Of a stretch of 64,000 nucleotides of DNA, positions 21,920 to 33,575 are shown one piece after another (position 1 is the stretch's first letter; each line of letters opens with the position of its first letter). The stretch covers positions 3,038,001 to 3,102,000 of the forward strand of contig NC_060259.1 in the NCBI RefSeq assembly GCF_921293095.1, read 5' to 3'. The notes below the pieces were generated by a model. The model made no database searches. It was given only the letters and a program-made list of their open reading frames with translations, and was not told where the DNA came from. The position numbers and the translations under genes were made by a program. Origin of the DNA: Ischnura elegans. Taxonomy: Eukaryota; Arthropoda; Insecta; Odonata; Coenagrionidae.

Positions 21920-24594
21920 TTGCTCTTCAGGCGTGGTAAAATTTACTTTAACGGCTGTGGTACGGCGATATGGAAGGCAAGGGGAAACCACCACATTATT
22001 ATCCCGAGGAGTCACAGCTACTCCAACTTTAAACTATCTGACATGATGGAATTCTCTCAGGTAAAAAATTCCGGAGGTAAACTAGTCCCTCATTCGGATC
22101 TCCGGGCGGGGACTACCCGAGAGGGTATATCGGTCAATTGTGATGAAGTTATGAGGATAGGTACATGGAACGTGAGATCACTCAGGACTTGCGGTAAGTT
22201 AGAAAACCTTAAAGTGGAAATGGAAAGATTGAATATCGACGTGCTAGGAATCAGCGAAATGAAATGGCCTGAGGAGGGAGACTTATGGAGTGGAAGCTAT
22301 AGGATTATACACACAGGAACCCTGAACGGTAATGCTGGGGTTGGGATAATGCTCAGAAAGAGCGCCGGAATGCGTGTGAAAAGCTTACTACAGTACAATG
22401 AAAGGACAGTTATGGTAAAGATAGAGTCTAAGCCGGTAGATACCGTAGTGGTACAGGTCTACATGCCTACGACAGACTACGTGGATGAAGAAGTGGAAGA
22501 CCTCTACGATGATATTAAGGAAGTAATCAAACAGGTAAGGGGTGAAGAAAACCTTATTGTTTTAGGTGATTGGAGCGCTATCGTCGGCGAAGGTCAGGAT
22601 GGAAGAATAACCGGAAAATATGGATTAGGAAATAGAAATGAATGAGGAGAAAGGCTGTTAGAGTTCTGCACAGAACACAAATTAGTGGTTGCCAACACTA
22701 TTTAAGAATCACATGCGAAGAAGATACACATGGAAAATGCCAGGAGACAAAAGAAGATTTCAACTAGACTATATTTTAGTGAAGCAGAGGTTTAGAAACC
22801 AGATAAAGGACTGTAAAAGCTACCCGGGGGCAGATATCGACAGTGATCATAAACTAGTGATGATGAAATGCCATCTGAAATTCAAGAAATTGAAGAAATC
22901 AGCAAAGAACACCTGGCAATTAGAGAAACTTAAGGAGCCAACAAATCAACAGGCCTATCAAGAAGTAGTGGAGCGCAAGATAGGACTCGATCAGTCTTAA
23001 AAGTCAGTTGAGAATAACTGGACTACCATAAAAAGTTGATTTCAGGAGGCCGCTAGAGAAGTTCTAGGGATAAGAAAATGTGTTAAGAAAAAGCCATGGA
23101 TCACGGATGAAGTCCTAGACCTCATTGAAGAACGGAGAAAGTATAAGAATACGAATACTGAGGAAGGACAGGCTTGTTACAAGAGAATAAAGAACGACAT
23201 TTGCCGCAAAGCGAGGAAAGCCAGAGAAGCGTGGATGAGGAACATATGTGAGGACGTTCAAAATAACCTCGTACAAGGGAAAGTAGAAGCGGCCTATAGA
23301 ATAGTGAGGAACTATTCCAAGGAACGAAACACAAAATGTAATACCATAAGGGACAAGAATGGAAACATTCTAATTGAAAACGAAGACAAAGCCGAGGGAT
23401 GAAAGGAATATCTGGAGGAATTATACAACGGAAGCAAGCTTAGCTCAAAAGTTATCGAAGAGGAAAGTGAAGTTGAAAAGGATGACATTGGAGCAAGCAT
23501 CTTAAGATCGGAATTTGACGCTGCAGTAAGAGACCTGCGAAAGAATAAGGCCCCAGGAATAGATGACATTCCAGCAGAGGTAATAAAAAATGCAGGAGAA
23601 AAGGTCTTAACTCAAGTGTATAAAACTATCTGCGATATGTACTCAACAGGAGATTTACCTAGTGACTTCGAGGAGAACATCATCATTCCCATACCCAAAA
23701 AGAAGAGAGCTGAGAAGTGCGAAGAATTTCGGACCATAAGCCTGACGACACATGTGTCGAAGATTCTGACAAGAATCATTTACAGGAGAATAGAACGAAG
23801 AGCAGAAGAATTCCTGGGTGAGGACCAATTCGGATTTAGGAAAAGCAGGGGCACAAGGGAAGCAATTTTGGCACTTGATGATGGCTCTGGATGCTCATAG
23901 AGAAGAGATTGGAGAAAAACAAACCGACTTTCATAGCATTTGTCGATTTAGAGAAGGCATATGATAACGTGGAATGGAATTCAATGCTTAGAATTCTGAA
24001 AGAAATCGGCGTACTCTAAAATGATCGTAAAATTATTCATAGATTGTATAAAAACCAAGTAGCTGTGATCAAATGCGGACCAAACGGTGCAGAAGCAAGA
24101 ATAAGAAAAGGGGTGAGACAAGGTTGTGCGCTTCCCCCCTTAATTTTTAATGTTTACATAGAGAAAGCCATCAATGAAATCAAGGAGAAAGCTTCGAGTG
24201 TCAATATCCACGGAGAAAAAATTAGCATGCTGCGATTTGCTGACGACATAGCAGTCATAGCCGAGACAGAGAAGGATTTAAAGAGGACGTTGACAAAGAT
24301 GGAAACGACAATGGCCTGATATCAGCTGAAAATCAACAAAAATAAGACTTAAGATATTAGTTTGCATCAAAAGAGAGGAGGCTAAAACAAACATCAAACT
24401 AGGAAAGCATAAGCTTGAAGAGGTGAACGAATTTTCTTACCTGGGAAGCCGAATTACCAGCGACGGACGGAGCAAGAAAGAAATTCACAGTAGAATAGCG
24501 CAGGCGAAGAGGGCTTTCTACAGAAAGAAGAATCTTCTTACAGCTGAAAATACCAGCATAGAAGTAAGGAAAGGATTCATCAGATGCTACATAT
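21920..24594 (+). pseudogene. RTE endonuclease + RT coding, multiply disabled
   Basis: Endonuclease motifs: RIGTWNVRSLR, DVLGISEMKW, VVQVYMPTTDY, VLGDWSA, RRYTWKMPGD and DSDHKLVMMK. RT motifs: NKAPGIDDIPAEV, PIPKKKRAEKCEEF, DQFGFRKSRGTREA, FVDLEKAYDNVEW, GVRQGCALPP and LRFADDIAV. Disabling changes include TGA at 22643-22645 (a likely Arg codon), a frame change near 22.70 kb, TAA at 22998-23000, TGA at 23399-23401 (EG-stop-KEY, normally Trp), a shift near 23.9 kb, a stop in 24.31 kb and a shift near 24.34 kb. Both RT Asp residues of FADD remain. Confidence 0.9.
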
Positions 24595-25656
24595 TGTGAC
24601 GAACGGGTTTTGCGTCCGTTATAAAATAGAGCAAGAAACACCTCAGAGCGGGGGCGACGTGAAAAAAACGAGTAATTTTGGGAATGCGAAACGTACGGGA
24701 TAATTGGAAGGGGAGGTTGAGGGTAAAAGACCACACGTATTCCTGGGTTGCGAACACAAGAAATGCATTTATTCACAAATATCGCAATAATTAAATTTAA
24801 CATACAAAAATATGGGGAGTAGCACTTTAAAAAATGTTAGTACGGCCGGATTGTCAAGGATCAAATACAAAATACAACAAAACCAAAAATCAACTTGATA
24901 ACATAAAAGTAAACTTGAAATGAACTGCATTTAAAGCTTTTCGCAGGGTTTAAAAGTCCACTGCTGCACATTTGAGATTCAGGATTCAGTAATTGTTCCA
25001 GCGCTTTCTTGTAATGGGGGGTAAGGGGGAAAAACGTTCTCGATGCTGCTTCGACCGGGGATAGTGGTGAGGGCACGGTTTATTACTGCACCTTATTCGG
25101 GAACACGTGGTAATGACGAGGCCGAGTAGGCTTCTCATGCGCTCGTGATGGTCCCTCGTTGCATTTTCCAAGCCGTTGACGACTGGGGAGTTGCCAAGGT
25201 GCTTTCTCTCTCTCCGGTGTCCTGTGGCTCAAAATGCTCGAGCGACTCGAGTCAAGGCGAGTCGTAGTCGTGTCGAGATTCTGCCAGTGCTTTCTCTCTG
25301 CATGCCTGGTGGCTTAAAGAAAGACTGTCTCCTCCAATGTTGGTGGCTCGATCAATCTCGACCGACCTCTCCACCGACTCTCTCTGCATGTCTGTGCATG
25401 TCTCTCGTTGAGTCGCCCTCTCATTCGGCGCCTCGTGAGAGGGGAAGGGAGGGGAGGGAAGTGGTCTCACTAGCGCGCTCTGTCGGGTCGTGATTCACTT
25501 TCTTCGCGCGGTATTCAAAAAATGCCATTCACACGCATACATGAAATCAATTACATTTATCCCAAATACACACAAATAGTAACAAAAAATAAAAGGAAAG
25601 GGTAGGAATTGTGACAAGTGCTACTCATAAAATGACAAATTAGCGCTGCCGTTACA
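24595..25656 (-). repeat. Solo LTR, 1,062 bp, ATAT target duplication
   Basis: On the plus strand it reads TGTGACGAACGG ... GCTGCCGTTACA. Flanked by ATAT at 24591-24594 and 25657-25660. In reverse complement it starts TGTAACGGCAGC and ends CCGTTCGTCACA, matching the termini of the LTR at 15277-16359. It is therefore a related family, inserted in reverse and reduced to one LTR by recombination. Its insertion into the RTE copy at 24.6 kb postdates that element. Confidence 0.9.
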
Positions 25657-26058
25657 ATATGGAGTATGTTTCTCTATGGAAGCGAGGCTTGGACGTTGGC
25701 AGCAGCAGAGTAGTCAAGAGTGGAAGCATTCGAAATGTGGTGCTACCGAAGAATGATGAAGATAAAATGGATTGACCGTGTGAGTAACGAGGAAGTGCTA
25801 AGAAGAGTGGGAGAAAAGAGAAACCTCCTAAAAACCTTATGCAGAAGAAGGGACAACTTAGTTGGACACATTTTAAGGCACGATGGTCTGATGGAGACAA
25901 TCGTTGAAGGACTAGTGGAAGGGAAAAAGGGCAAGGGATGGTCCCGAATGAGTTATATAGGACATGTTATAAAGGATGTAAAAGAGAAGAAATATGTAGC
26001 TATGAAAAGATTAGCGGATAGGAGAGAGAAATGGAGAGCTGCGTCAAACCAATCTTAG
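25657..26058 (+). pseudogene. RTE C-terminal segment downstream of the LTR insertion
   Basis: Continues the RTE frame: AFEMWCYRRMMKIKW, LKTLCRRRDNLVGHILRHDG, TIVEGLVEGKKGKGW, then the stop and the ATG-repeat tail. The matching segment at 49.6-49.96 kb has the same strings, confirming that this is the same element interrupted. Confidence 0.9.
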
Positions 26059-26089
26059 GATTGTTGACTAATGATGATGATGATGATGT

Positions 26090-27937
26090 CAACATACGAC
26101 GAAATTCTCATGACAAACCGGTAAAAGTTCGCAGTTCTCTGGGAAATGGGTTGTTAAGTTGCGCCGTCAAACCGTGTCCAGCTTAATCTGCGATTCTGTC
26201 CATAAATAGACGAATTTTAAAGACACGCAAGGAATTAACTAATGATTTAGTTATTCCTTGCAGTTTTTGATTGGGGAGGCCGCTACGGAGGCGACGCGAC
26301 AGAGCGTCATTGGAATACAACTGAGCCGAGAATGTTGCCAAGAATTAACAAAAAATAAACCTCATAATAATATTGTAAATTTTTGTTTCCATTGAATTGC
26401 TACAGACGGTGTGGCATTAGTTTTAAAATGCTGAACTTCGAAAAAAATTCAAAGAGGGCAATTTTTGCGAACTTTGTTCAACTTTGATACCAAATAATTT
26501 GTAATGTATTGACAACATCTGTGCAAAGTTTCAATTTCCGCACTCAAAAAAATCGATTTTCAAGTTTTGTTCAGCTTTTTTTTCGATTTCAGCCCACTGT
26601 GCGGCGCCTCCGTTTTATTTGCCTAAATTTTACAAAGCTGATGATATCTCTTTTTCGGATCAGATAGGCCATTGCAGCTTAAATCATTTATAACAATGGT
26701 GTGCATTTAGCTAGTTGTGTACAAATCAATGACACATAATTTCTGCTATAGATTTCTCCCTCATCTTCTCCAATTATTATCGTACCATTTCATACCAGTG
26801 GTATACGGTACTTCAATTTAAATTAATAATTTTCAAAATCCTTTTACAAGATATTTCAATTGCAGATAACCCTGTCTCAATGGAGTCGACCACTATTCCC
26901 CTCTGTATTCCCTTCTCGCCGGAAACCAAACGAATCTTGATGGAAGAACTGCTATCCCTCTGAATTCAAATAAAAAGGATCTCCGGCAATGAGTTCGCCA
27001 TTCCTCTTAGGAAAGCTAATGCCTTCTAGCTCAACTGTATTCAAATGCGTTACCAATTTAATCTGCTAGCGACAGTCTTTTTCTCTCAGATGAACGATTT
27101 GTGTGGATTAGCGTAGGCTATTAGGAGAGGGAAATTCGTTTTGGCGTAGTCGTTTCTTAATGACATGTGAAATACACTTAGAAGGAGCGCTCCCAATACG
27201 CGCTTGATGGCATTGAAAGCACCGTCCATTCCACAGAGGCCGTCGCGAGACACCAGCTAATCCATCGCTCATTTGGATGACGAAAATATGGAGATCATTT
27301 GCCTCGTTTGAATTTTCCTTGTCGGCCAAAGAATAACAGCCCATTGTAAAAGGAATCCTATTTAACTACTTAGCTAAAGCGGCGGCGCAAATTTTATTAG
27401 GGAAATGCGACCGAAGTGTCAACAGAAATGAGCCCTCTGTGGAATGGCATTGGGCCTCCTCCACGCACTCCCCTGGCTACTTAAGCAGGAAAATAAAAAC
27501 CATGAAAATTCCTAAGAATAATTCGAAGCAACTATTACAGAATAAGACCGCAAATTTTCATTACAAAGAACACAAAATGATATCTGCAAAGGGAGATAAG
27601 GAACTAATTACCATGCTATAAACTATCAGCGAGGGGCTGAAAATGTAAAATGTACTATGAATTCGGCGGCGATACCTTATAGCAAATCGATTGCAAACAC
27701 AATATTTACGGAAATAGGGAAATTCCTGAACAAGGATAGTGTGTCGTTTTTTATGAAAATCATTAAAGTCAAGACCATTTGAGTCAAAACTCTGTCCGTA
27801 GAACCTACAATATTAGGTCGCTAATCTCGAACAAGGGCCTATTAGGCCTATTTCATTAAAATTTAACCATAAGTAAAATTTCTTTCCTTTAAAGGGCCAT
27901 TCAAAAGTCTTCCTCAATAACAAGAGCATATAAGCTC
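26090..27937. other. Spacer, no recognised gene
   Basis: The only structured item is the CAGCTTTTTTTTCGATTT...CCCACTGTGCGG motif at 26567-26603, inverted relative to 20665. Frames at 27.1-27.6 kb have no recognisable domain. Confidence 0.35.
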
Positions 27938-28159
27938 GTGAAGAAAGATCTCAGGTTTTCCCGGCGTATGATGTTGTTGAAGTTTATTCGGGATTGCCAC
28001 CGGATAAGGTTCTCCATCTCTGCCGACGTTTCGATGGCCGAGTCGTCCATCGTCATCAAGCCCTGATGACGATGGACGACTCGGCCATCGAAACGTCGGC
28101 AGAGATGGAGAACCTTATCCGGTGGCAATCCCGAATAAACTTCAACAGCATATAAGCTC
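27925..28159. mobile_element. Palindromic Penelope-type terminal insert with 13-bp target duplication
   Basis: AGCATATAAGCTC occurs at 27925-27937 and 28147-28159. Between them are 38 bp of unique sequence, then a palindrome 27976-28146 (arms about 85 bp, one mismatch seen, centre at 28061). The arms carry CTGATGA (TTGATGA in the left arm), C, stem GATGG/CCATC, GAAACGTCGGCAGAG. The terminus of the Penelope element at 55.1 kb has the same stem and GAAACGTTGGCAG. This is a mobile terminal fragment without coding sequence. Confidence 0.8.
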
Positions 28160-28419
28160 CTTGAACAGCTAATTCAAACTCAAAGATATTCTGACACAAA
28201 ATTTCATTAAAATTTTTCTTTCATAAAAAAATTGTTCATCAATTTTCTTACTTAAACTACGTAAATAAAAAAAACCTACTTCAATTTACAAATCATATTA
28301 CACGTAATAACATTACACATATTATATTAAAAATTATATAACACGTAAATAATATTTCGCTGAGATATTTAGAAGTGGTCAAATAGTAGGCAAAAACTGC
28401 ACTCTTTCCACGCCGTAAT

Positions 28420-29196
28420 GCTTTTGGCCCGAAGGCAACCCCACAATTTTGTCGTATGCGAGAGAGCTTCAGGGAAAATCTTCAAACGTAGATTCCTCAT
28501 TTGATAAAGATGGTAAACTTGTCACCGAAAATATTGACAAAGCTAACACTTTAAATTCCCACTTCGAAAGTGTATAACACTACTGACGATACTCAATTTA
28601 ATTTAGACATCCCATATACTGAGGAATCGATGGAAGAAATATCTATACAACGTGATGGGATAACTAAACAACTACAATCGATTAAGAATAGTAAATCTAG
28701 GGGTCCGGAGGGAATACCCGCGCGTGTCCTCAAGGGGTTAACTCCACAGATTGCATACTTAGAGATCATATTCAAGAAGTCACTCTCCGAAGTGAAGTTA
28801 CCGCTCGACTGGAGAATTGCAAGCGTTAAACCCATATTCAAAAAGGAAACAGACATGACCCAGGCAACCACCGTCCGACTTCATTAACATCGATTATAGG
28901 CAAGATACTTGAGCATATCATCGTTAGCAATATCATGACTTTCTTAGACAGACCTAACTTCCTCCATGACTGTCAACACGGATTCCGAAAAGGTAGATCA
29001 TGCGAAACACAGCTCGCGCTCTTTCTTCACGGCGTTATAAAATCTGGTGAATCGAAAAGACAAGTTGACGCACTATTTCTAGATTTTAAGAAAGCTTTCG
29101 ACACTGTACCTCACAACAAACTTTTATACTAATTACAGTCATGCGGATTAAACAAAACAATTGTAAACTGGATACGCGACTTTCTCAGAGATCGTA
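28420..29196 (+). pseudogene. CR1/Jockey-group RT, 5' half of outer nested element
   Basis: Linker NPTILSYARELQ and DGKLVTENIDKANTLNSHF, then RT: IKNSKSRGPEGIPARVLKG, FKKSLSEVKLPLDW, SLTSIIGKILEHI, CQHGFRKGRSCETQL, LFLDFKKAFDTVPHNKLL and WIRDFLRDR. Stops at about 28.57 kb, a frame change near 28.86 kb and TAA near 29.13 kb disable it. The endonuclease is absent, so it is 5'-truncated. It is cut at GAGATCGTA (29188-29196) by an inserted element; the continuation is at 35866. Confidence 0.85.
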
Positions 29197-29215
29197 GATT
29201 CAGGACTCCTTTTTC

Positions 29216-30779
29216 ATGTACCCAACCACTGCCTTTGAGGTAAATAATGTCATCAAAAAACTTAAAACAAATAAAACACCCGGATTTGATGGCGTTTCAG
29301 CCTTCACTCTAAAATATGTTAGTGAAATAGTAGCTCCTGTAATATCCTTTATAATAAATCAGAGTTTCAGTTCGGGTGTGTTCCCCGAGGGTATGAAAAT
29401 TGCTGTTGTAATACCAATTCCCAAAAAGGGCAGTCGAACTGATATGAATAATTACAGACCTATTTCTTTGCTGTCGGTTTTTTCAAAAATCATAGAAAAG
29501 GTTGTCAAAAAACGTTTATTAAGTTTCTTTTCCAGAAATAGCTATTTATCAAAAAACCAATTTGGTTTTGTGGAAGGAAAATCTACTGAAGACTCTGCTT
29601 AAATTTTGCTCTGAATTATTTAATGGTCTAAATAAAGGAGCATGCGTTTCAGGCATATTTGTTGACATCAAAAAGGCCTTCGATTCACTGGATCATGATA
29701 TTTTGCTATGTAGACTAAGGGAAGCAGGAGTAAGAGGCGTAGCTCTAAATTGGTTTTGTAGCTACTTGAGTGGAAGGACGCAGTTGGTAAAATTTAAAGA
29801 TTGCTACAGTTTACCTGAAACTACTTTTTATGGTGTGCCACAAGGTTCAGTACTCGGACCTATTCTATTCCTAGTATACGTCAACAATTTATGTACTGGA
29901 CTATTCAATGGGGAACTTACCTGTTTTGCTGATGACACAGCCTTGTCTTTCTCTGCAAAAGATCTGCCAACTGTTAAAGAACATATGCAAAGCGACTTAG
30001 ACAAGCTAAAGTATTGGTTTTCTGTTAATAAACTTACGCTGAGTGAAAAAACTAAATTTATTCGATTCAGCTTAACAGATAGAAAAGATTCTATTGGTTG
30101 TTTGTATTATAAGTGTGCCAGTTGCCTTGCATTTAAAGATTACATGTGCAGAAACTGCGTGCAAATTGATCAGGTTAGTAATATAAAGTATTTGGGTCTT
30201 GTTATTGATGAGAATTTAAATTGGAAAAATCATTTACAAATTTTAAAAAATTACATGAATACAGCACTTAGGAAATTCTATTACTTAAGACAGATTTGTA
30301 ATTTACCTGTACTAAAAAGTGTATATTACTCACTGATTAATTCCAAACTGCAGTATGGTCTTTGTTGTTGGGGAGGAACATATATCTCAAATCTAAATCC
30401 AGTTTTAGTGTCACAAAAGAAAATAATAAGAATGATAATGGGGGCAAAAAGAGACGACGCTTCTTACCCATTATTTAAATTACTAGGTATTTTACCACTC
30501 AGATATTTATATGTTTAAAGAGTTTTACGCATGTTTTTTATCAGAGGAGGAAATGTCAATGGCTACGCAAATATTCCCTATCATGGCTTGAGGTCACGGA
30601 ATAGAGTATCTATTCCACAACCTAATAATGAAGCTTTCAGAAGATTTTATTTATATTGTGCAAGTAAGATGTTTAACCTTCTACCATTTCGTATCACATC
30701 AATAAAGTCCCTCACGTTGTTTTTACATGAATTAAAAATATGGTTATTCTCTATAGACAATCTTGAAGTTTACTTCTAA
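29216..30779 (+). pseudogene. CR1-group reverse transcriptase (inner element), few disablements
   Basis: RT motifs: LKTNKTPGFDGVSAFTLK, VIPIPKKGSRTDMNNYRPISLL, KNQFGFVEGKST, IFVDIKKAFDSLDHDILL, GVPQGSVLGPILFLVYVNNL, CFADDTALSF, YLGLVIDENLNWKNH and SKLQYGLCCWG, with a Cys cluster CASCLAFKDYMCRNC inside the thumb region. Damage: a one-base frame change near 29.59 kb and an in-frame TAA at 30516-30518, after which the same frame continues to 30779. Both FADD aspartates are kept. It is 5'-truncated in the RT; the non-coding 3' region runs from 30780 to the (ATT)n tail. Confidence 0.9.
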
Positions 30780-31137
30780 ATACTATCTTTGCACATTATT
30801 TTTTACATTGTATGTTATTAGTATGATTTCTGTACCGTGTATGAAACATTTCTATGTATCATGGTAATTGATGTATTTGTTTTCATTTATTTTTATGCTT
30901 CAATTTTTCATAATTTTTCTCAAAGGAACAGACGCTTAAGAAAAGCGCACTTTGACTCATTACTTACGGTATATTCTTTTGTTTTTGGCCGCACCAGCCA
31001 GCTGTATGTTTAATTTAAGAGATGGCAACCCCAACACTGGTTCTTACCACAGGGGTGCCTATATTCCACCTTCGTAAAAACTCATGCTTGAGTAACCTAT
31101 TAAAATTTCATGTACCATAATGTGGAATAAATATATA

Positions 31138-31159
31138 TATTATTATTATTATTATTATT
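31138..31159. repeat. (ATT)n, 3' tail of inner CR1 element and Dong target
   Basis: Follows AATAAATATATAT at the 3' end of the CR1-group element. The Dong-type element 1 abuts it on the other side. Confidence 0.9.
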
Positions 31160-33555
31160 TTCATTTTTCCCTCTTGCTATCTTACAAGGATTTTTCACAG
31201 TGAACGGACCAAGTCAAGTTCAGCTGTGTTTTGTTATTACTTCCGTAATTATTCTATTGAAAGGAACCGTCGGACAATATGACAGGTGTCCAGGATGACT
31301 GACTTTTGTATTTTTGGTAGAGTTTTCTCCAAGTTTAGCTTTTTTAGCTGGTGTAGAACTTCGCACGGTGTGATTCCTGTTGTTGTTATCACTATTGGGC
31401 ATATATCTACTGACTGCATCTTCCACAAGGCTTTGATCTCTGCTGCAAGTTCTGCATATTTGTTAATTTTGGTGGATTGTGCTTTCTGTACATTATGGTT
31501 TAAGGGAATTGTCACGTCTATGAGGGTAGTGTGCCGTTTTATTTTGTCTATTATAACTATGTCCGGTCTATTGTTTTTAATTGCTCGGTCAGTTTTTATT
31601 TCTTCATTCCAGTATAGTTTGCACTCATTGTTTTCCATAACATCAGGTGGATGGTATTTGTAGTATGGTTCATCGGTGTCCAGGATTCTATTTTTTCTTA
31701 CCAGTTCTTGGTGCATGATTTTAGCTACATTGTCATGTCTACTGGTATATTCATTTGCTGCTAGAGCCGTGCAACTTCCCATAATATGCTCTATTGTCTC
31801 AGATTGGTTCTTACATCTTCTGCACTGATCGCTGTTTATGTTTTCTTTTAATATGAACTTTCTGTAGTTCCTCGTCAATATTATGCGATCTTGAATGGCC
31901 CTCATAAATCCGATTGTTTCCCCATATATATTCCCTTGTTTCAACCATATATTTGAAGCCTCTTTATCTATGTGCGGCATGTTTAACTGATGAGGATGGT
32001 GCCCATGAAGCTCTTTACTTTTCCATTGATTGATTAGTTGTTCTGTAGTTTGATTCGGGATGTCTAGTTCACGGTTGCTTAGATGTAGTGGTGTGTAGTG
32101 AGTGTCTGTTTTACATACTATTTCGAAAAGTTTGCATTTGACTCCTTTGCCATAGAAGTATTGTCTAAGATCAGCAATTTGCTTATAGTGAAGCTGTACA
32201 GCATCAAGAATACCAAGTCCTCCTTCATGTGTGGGAAGTATTACTCTTTCTGTGGAGCTATTTGGGTGGTGTAAACGGTGTTTTGTAAGAAGGGTTCTCA
32301 CAATTCTGTTTATTTCATTAAGATCGGTCAAGGTCCATTTGATAATTCCAAAGGTATAGAGAAGGATTGGTATTGCAAAAGTATTGATGGCTTTTACTTT
32401 ATTCCGCCCGTGAAGTTCCGTTTTCAGGATATTTTCTATTCTGCTGCTAAGTTCTTTCTTTATGTTGTCTTTTAACTGTGTATGGGGTATGCCCATTAGT
32501 TGGGCAATGCCTAGATATCGGTAACTTTCGGTTTCTTTAAGGTTTTCTATTAAAGTATTTTCATCGAGGGTATAACCATCTGTGGCTGTTAGTTTTCCCC
32601 TCTGTAGATGAATGGATTTGCATTTGTCTATACCGAATTCCATTCTGACGCCTTTAGTAAAATTGTTAGTTATGGTTAGCAGTTTTTGTAACTGCATGGG
32701 CGTGTTCCCGTACAGCTTCATGTCATCCATGTATAACAGATGATTTAGGGTGTAGTTGTTGTTTTTCGGGCTTGTGGCTATCTTAAACCCATAACCTGTA
32801 TGGTTCAGTGTTTTACTTAGAGGGTTTAGACACATACAAAACCATAGAGCACTGAGGGAGTCGCCTTGGAATATCCCTTTGCGGAAGTATATTGTTCTAG
32901 ACTGCTGCATTCCATTTGTTGTGTTCAATTTAATTGTTGTTGACCATTTTTGCATTATTTGTTCAAGGAAGGCTAATATATTTGGGGCAATTTTATATAT
33001 TTTAAGTACCTCCAGTAAGTAAGAGTGAGGTATCGAGTCAAAAGCTTTTTTATAGTCTATGTAAGTTATGCTTAAGTTTCGCTGTTTCTTCAGGGCCTGT
33101 TGCGTTACTATGGCGTCTATTATTAATTGGTCTTTGCATCCTTTTGAAAATTTGTAGCAGCCTTTTTGCTCTTCTGTCATTATTTTTTGCGCATCGAGGT
33201 GAGCTTGGATTTTATTGGTGAGTATTGAAGTAAGTAGTTTGTACATGGTTGGTAGGCAGGTTATTGGTCGGTAGTTTGCAGGATCTGTATTTGCATCGTT
33301 TTTGGGAAGGAGAAAAGTGCATCCTCTAACCAAAAACTCAGGAGTATCTATTGGTTTCTGTAATATATGGCAAAATATTCTTGCTATGGTGGCATGCAAA
33401 GCAGTGAATTTTTTAATCCAGAAGTTCTGAAGTTTGTCCGGGCCAGGTGATTTCCAGTTTAGTGTTTTGCTAATGGCCTCCTGAACGTCGTGTTCTGTTA
33501 TTCTGACTGATGGCATATCTTTTACATCAGCGACCCTGTTTCGTTCTTCACAGAG
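31160..33555 (-). mobile_element. R4/Dong-type non-LTR retrotransposon 1, 5'-truncated
   Basis: Minus-strand element bounded by (ATT)n on both sides. Coding reads into the element from the (ATT)n boundary at 33556 without an N-terminus, so it is 5'-truncated. The Bombyx Dong element is known to insert in TAA repeats, matching this placement. Confidence 0.85.
31249..33516 (-). CDS. R4/Dong-type reverse transcriptase + restriction-like endonuclease, 755 codons open
   Basis: Reverse transcriptase then C-terminal restriction-like endonuclease, the enzyme pair of site-targeting R2/R4-type elements. RT (about residues 10-330): LNWKSPGPDKLQNFWIKKF, NYRPITCLPTMYKLLTSI, EEQKGCYKFSKGCKDQL, ITYIDYKKAFDSIPHSYLL, GIFQGDSLSALWFCMCLNPL and the catalytic LLYMDDMKLYG. 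A zinc-binding CxxC...H...C (CRRCKNQSETIEHIMGSC) is at about residues 555-575. The nuclease core is at about residues 648-720 (NNRPDIVIID, IDVTIPLN, KINKY). No stop interrupts it. Codons continue upstream of the first Met to the (ATT)n, so the natural start is lost. Probably not functional as a whole element, but the catalytic residues are intact. Confidence 0.9.
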   Translation of the reverse strand: MPSVRITEHDVQEAISKTLNWKSPGPDKLQNFWIKKFTALHATIARIFCHILQKPIDTPEFLVRGCTFLLPKNDANTDPANYRPITCLPTMYKLLTSILTNKIQAHLDAQKIMTEEQKGCYKFSKGCKDQLIIDAIVTQQALKKQRNLSITYIDYKKAFDSIPHSYLLEVLKIYKIAPNILAFLEQIMQKWSTTIKLNTTNGMQQSRTIYFRKGIFQGDSLSALWFCMCLNPLSKTLNHTGYGFKIATSPKNNNYTLNHLLYMDDMKLYGNTPMQLQKLLTITNNFTKGVRMEFGIDKCKSIHLQRGKLTATDGYTLDENTLIENLKETESYRYLGIAQLMGIPHTQLKDNIKKELSSRIENILKTELHGRNKVKAINTFAIPILLYTFGIIKWTLTDLNEINRIVRTLLTKHRLHHPNSSTERVILPTHEGGLGILDAVQLHYKQIADLRQYFYGKGVKCKLFEIVCKTDTHYTPLHLSNRELDIPNQTTEQLINQWKSKELHGHHPHQLNMPHIDKEASNIWLKQGNIYGETIGFMRAIQDRIILTRNYRKFILKENINSDQCRRCKNQSETIEHIMGSCTALAANEYTSRHDNVAKIMHQELVRKNRILDTDEPYYKYHPPDVMENNECKLYWNEEIKTDRAIKNNRPDIVIIDKIKRHTTLIDVTIPLNHNVQKAQSTKINKYAELAAEIKALWKMQSVDICPIVITTTGITPCEVLHQLKKLNLEKTLPKIQKSVILDTCHIVRRFLSIE

Positions 33556-33575
33556 ATTATTATTATTATTATTAT
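33556..33575. repeat. (ATT)n between Dong elements 1 and 2
   Basis: Six to seven ATT units. It is both the 5' junction of element 1 and the 3' junction of element 2. Confidence 0.9.

Larger units (their letters stand above)
21598..26089 (+). mobile_element. RTE-type non-LTR retrotransposon, decayed, split by a solo LTR
   Basis: GC-moderate leader (about 21.6-21.92 kb), then endonuclease and reverse transcriptase coding. The 3' tail is ACTAATGATGATGATGATGATG, the short-repeat tail usual for RTE elements. The insertion at 24595-25656 interrupts it: the two sides rejoin cleanly and match the uninterrupted copy at 49.55 kb. The 5' boundary is approximate. Confidence 0.85.
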
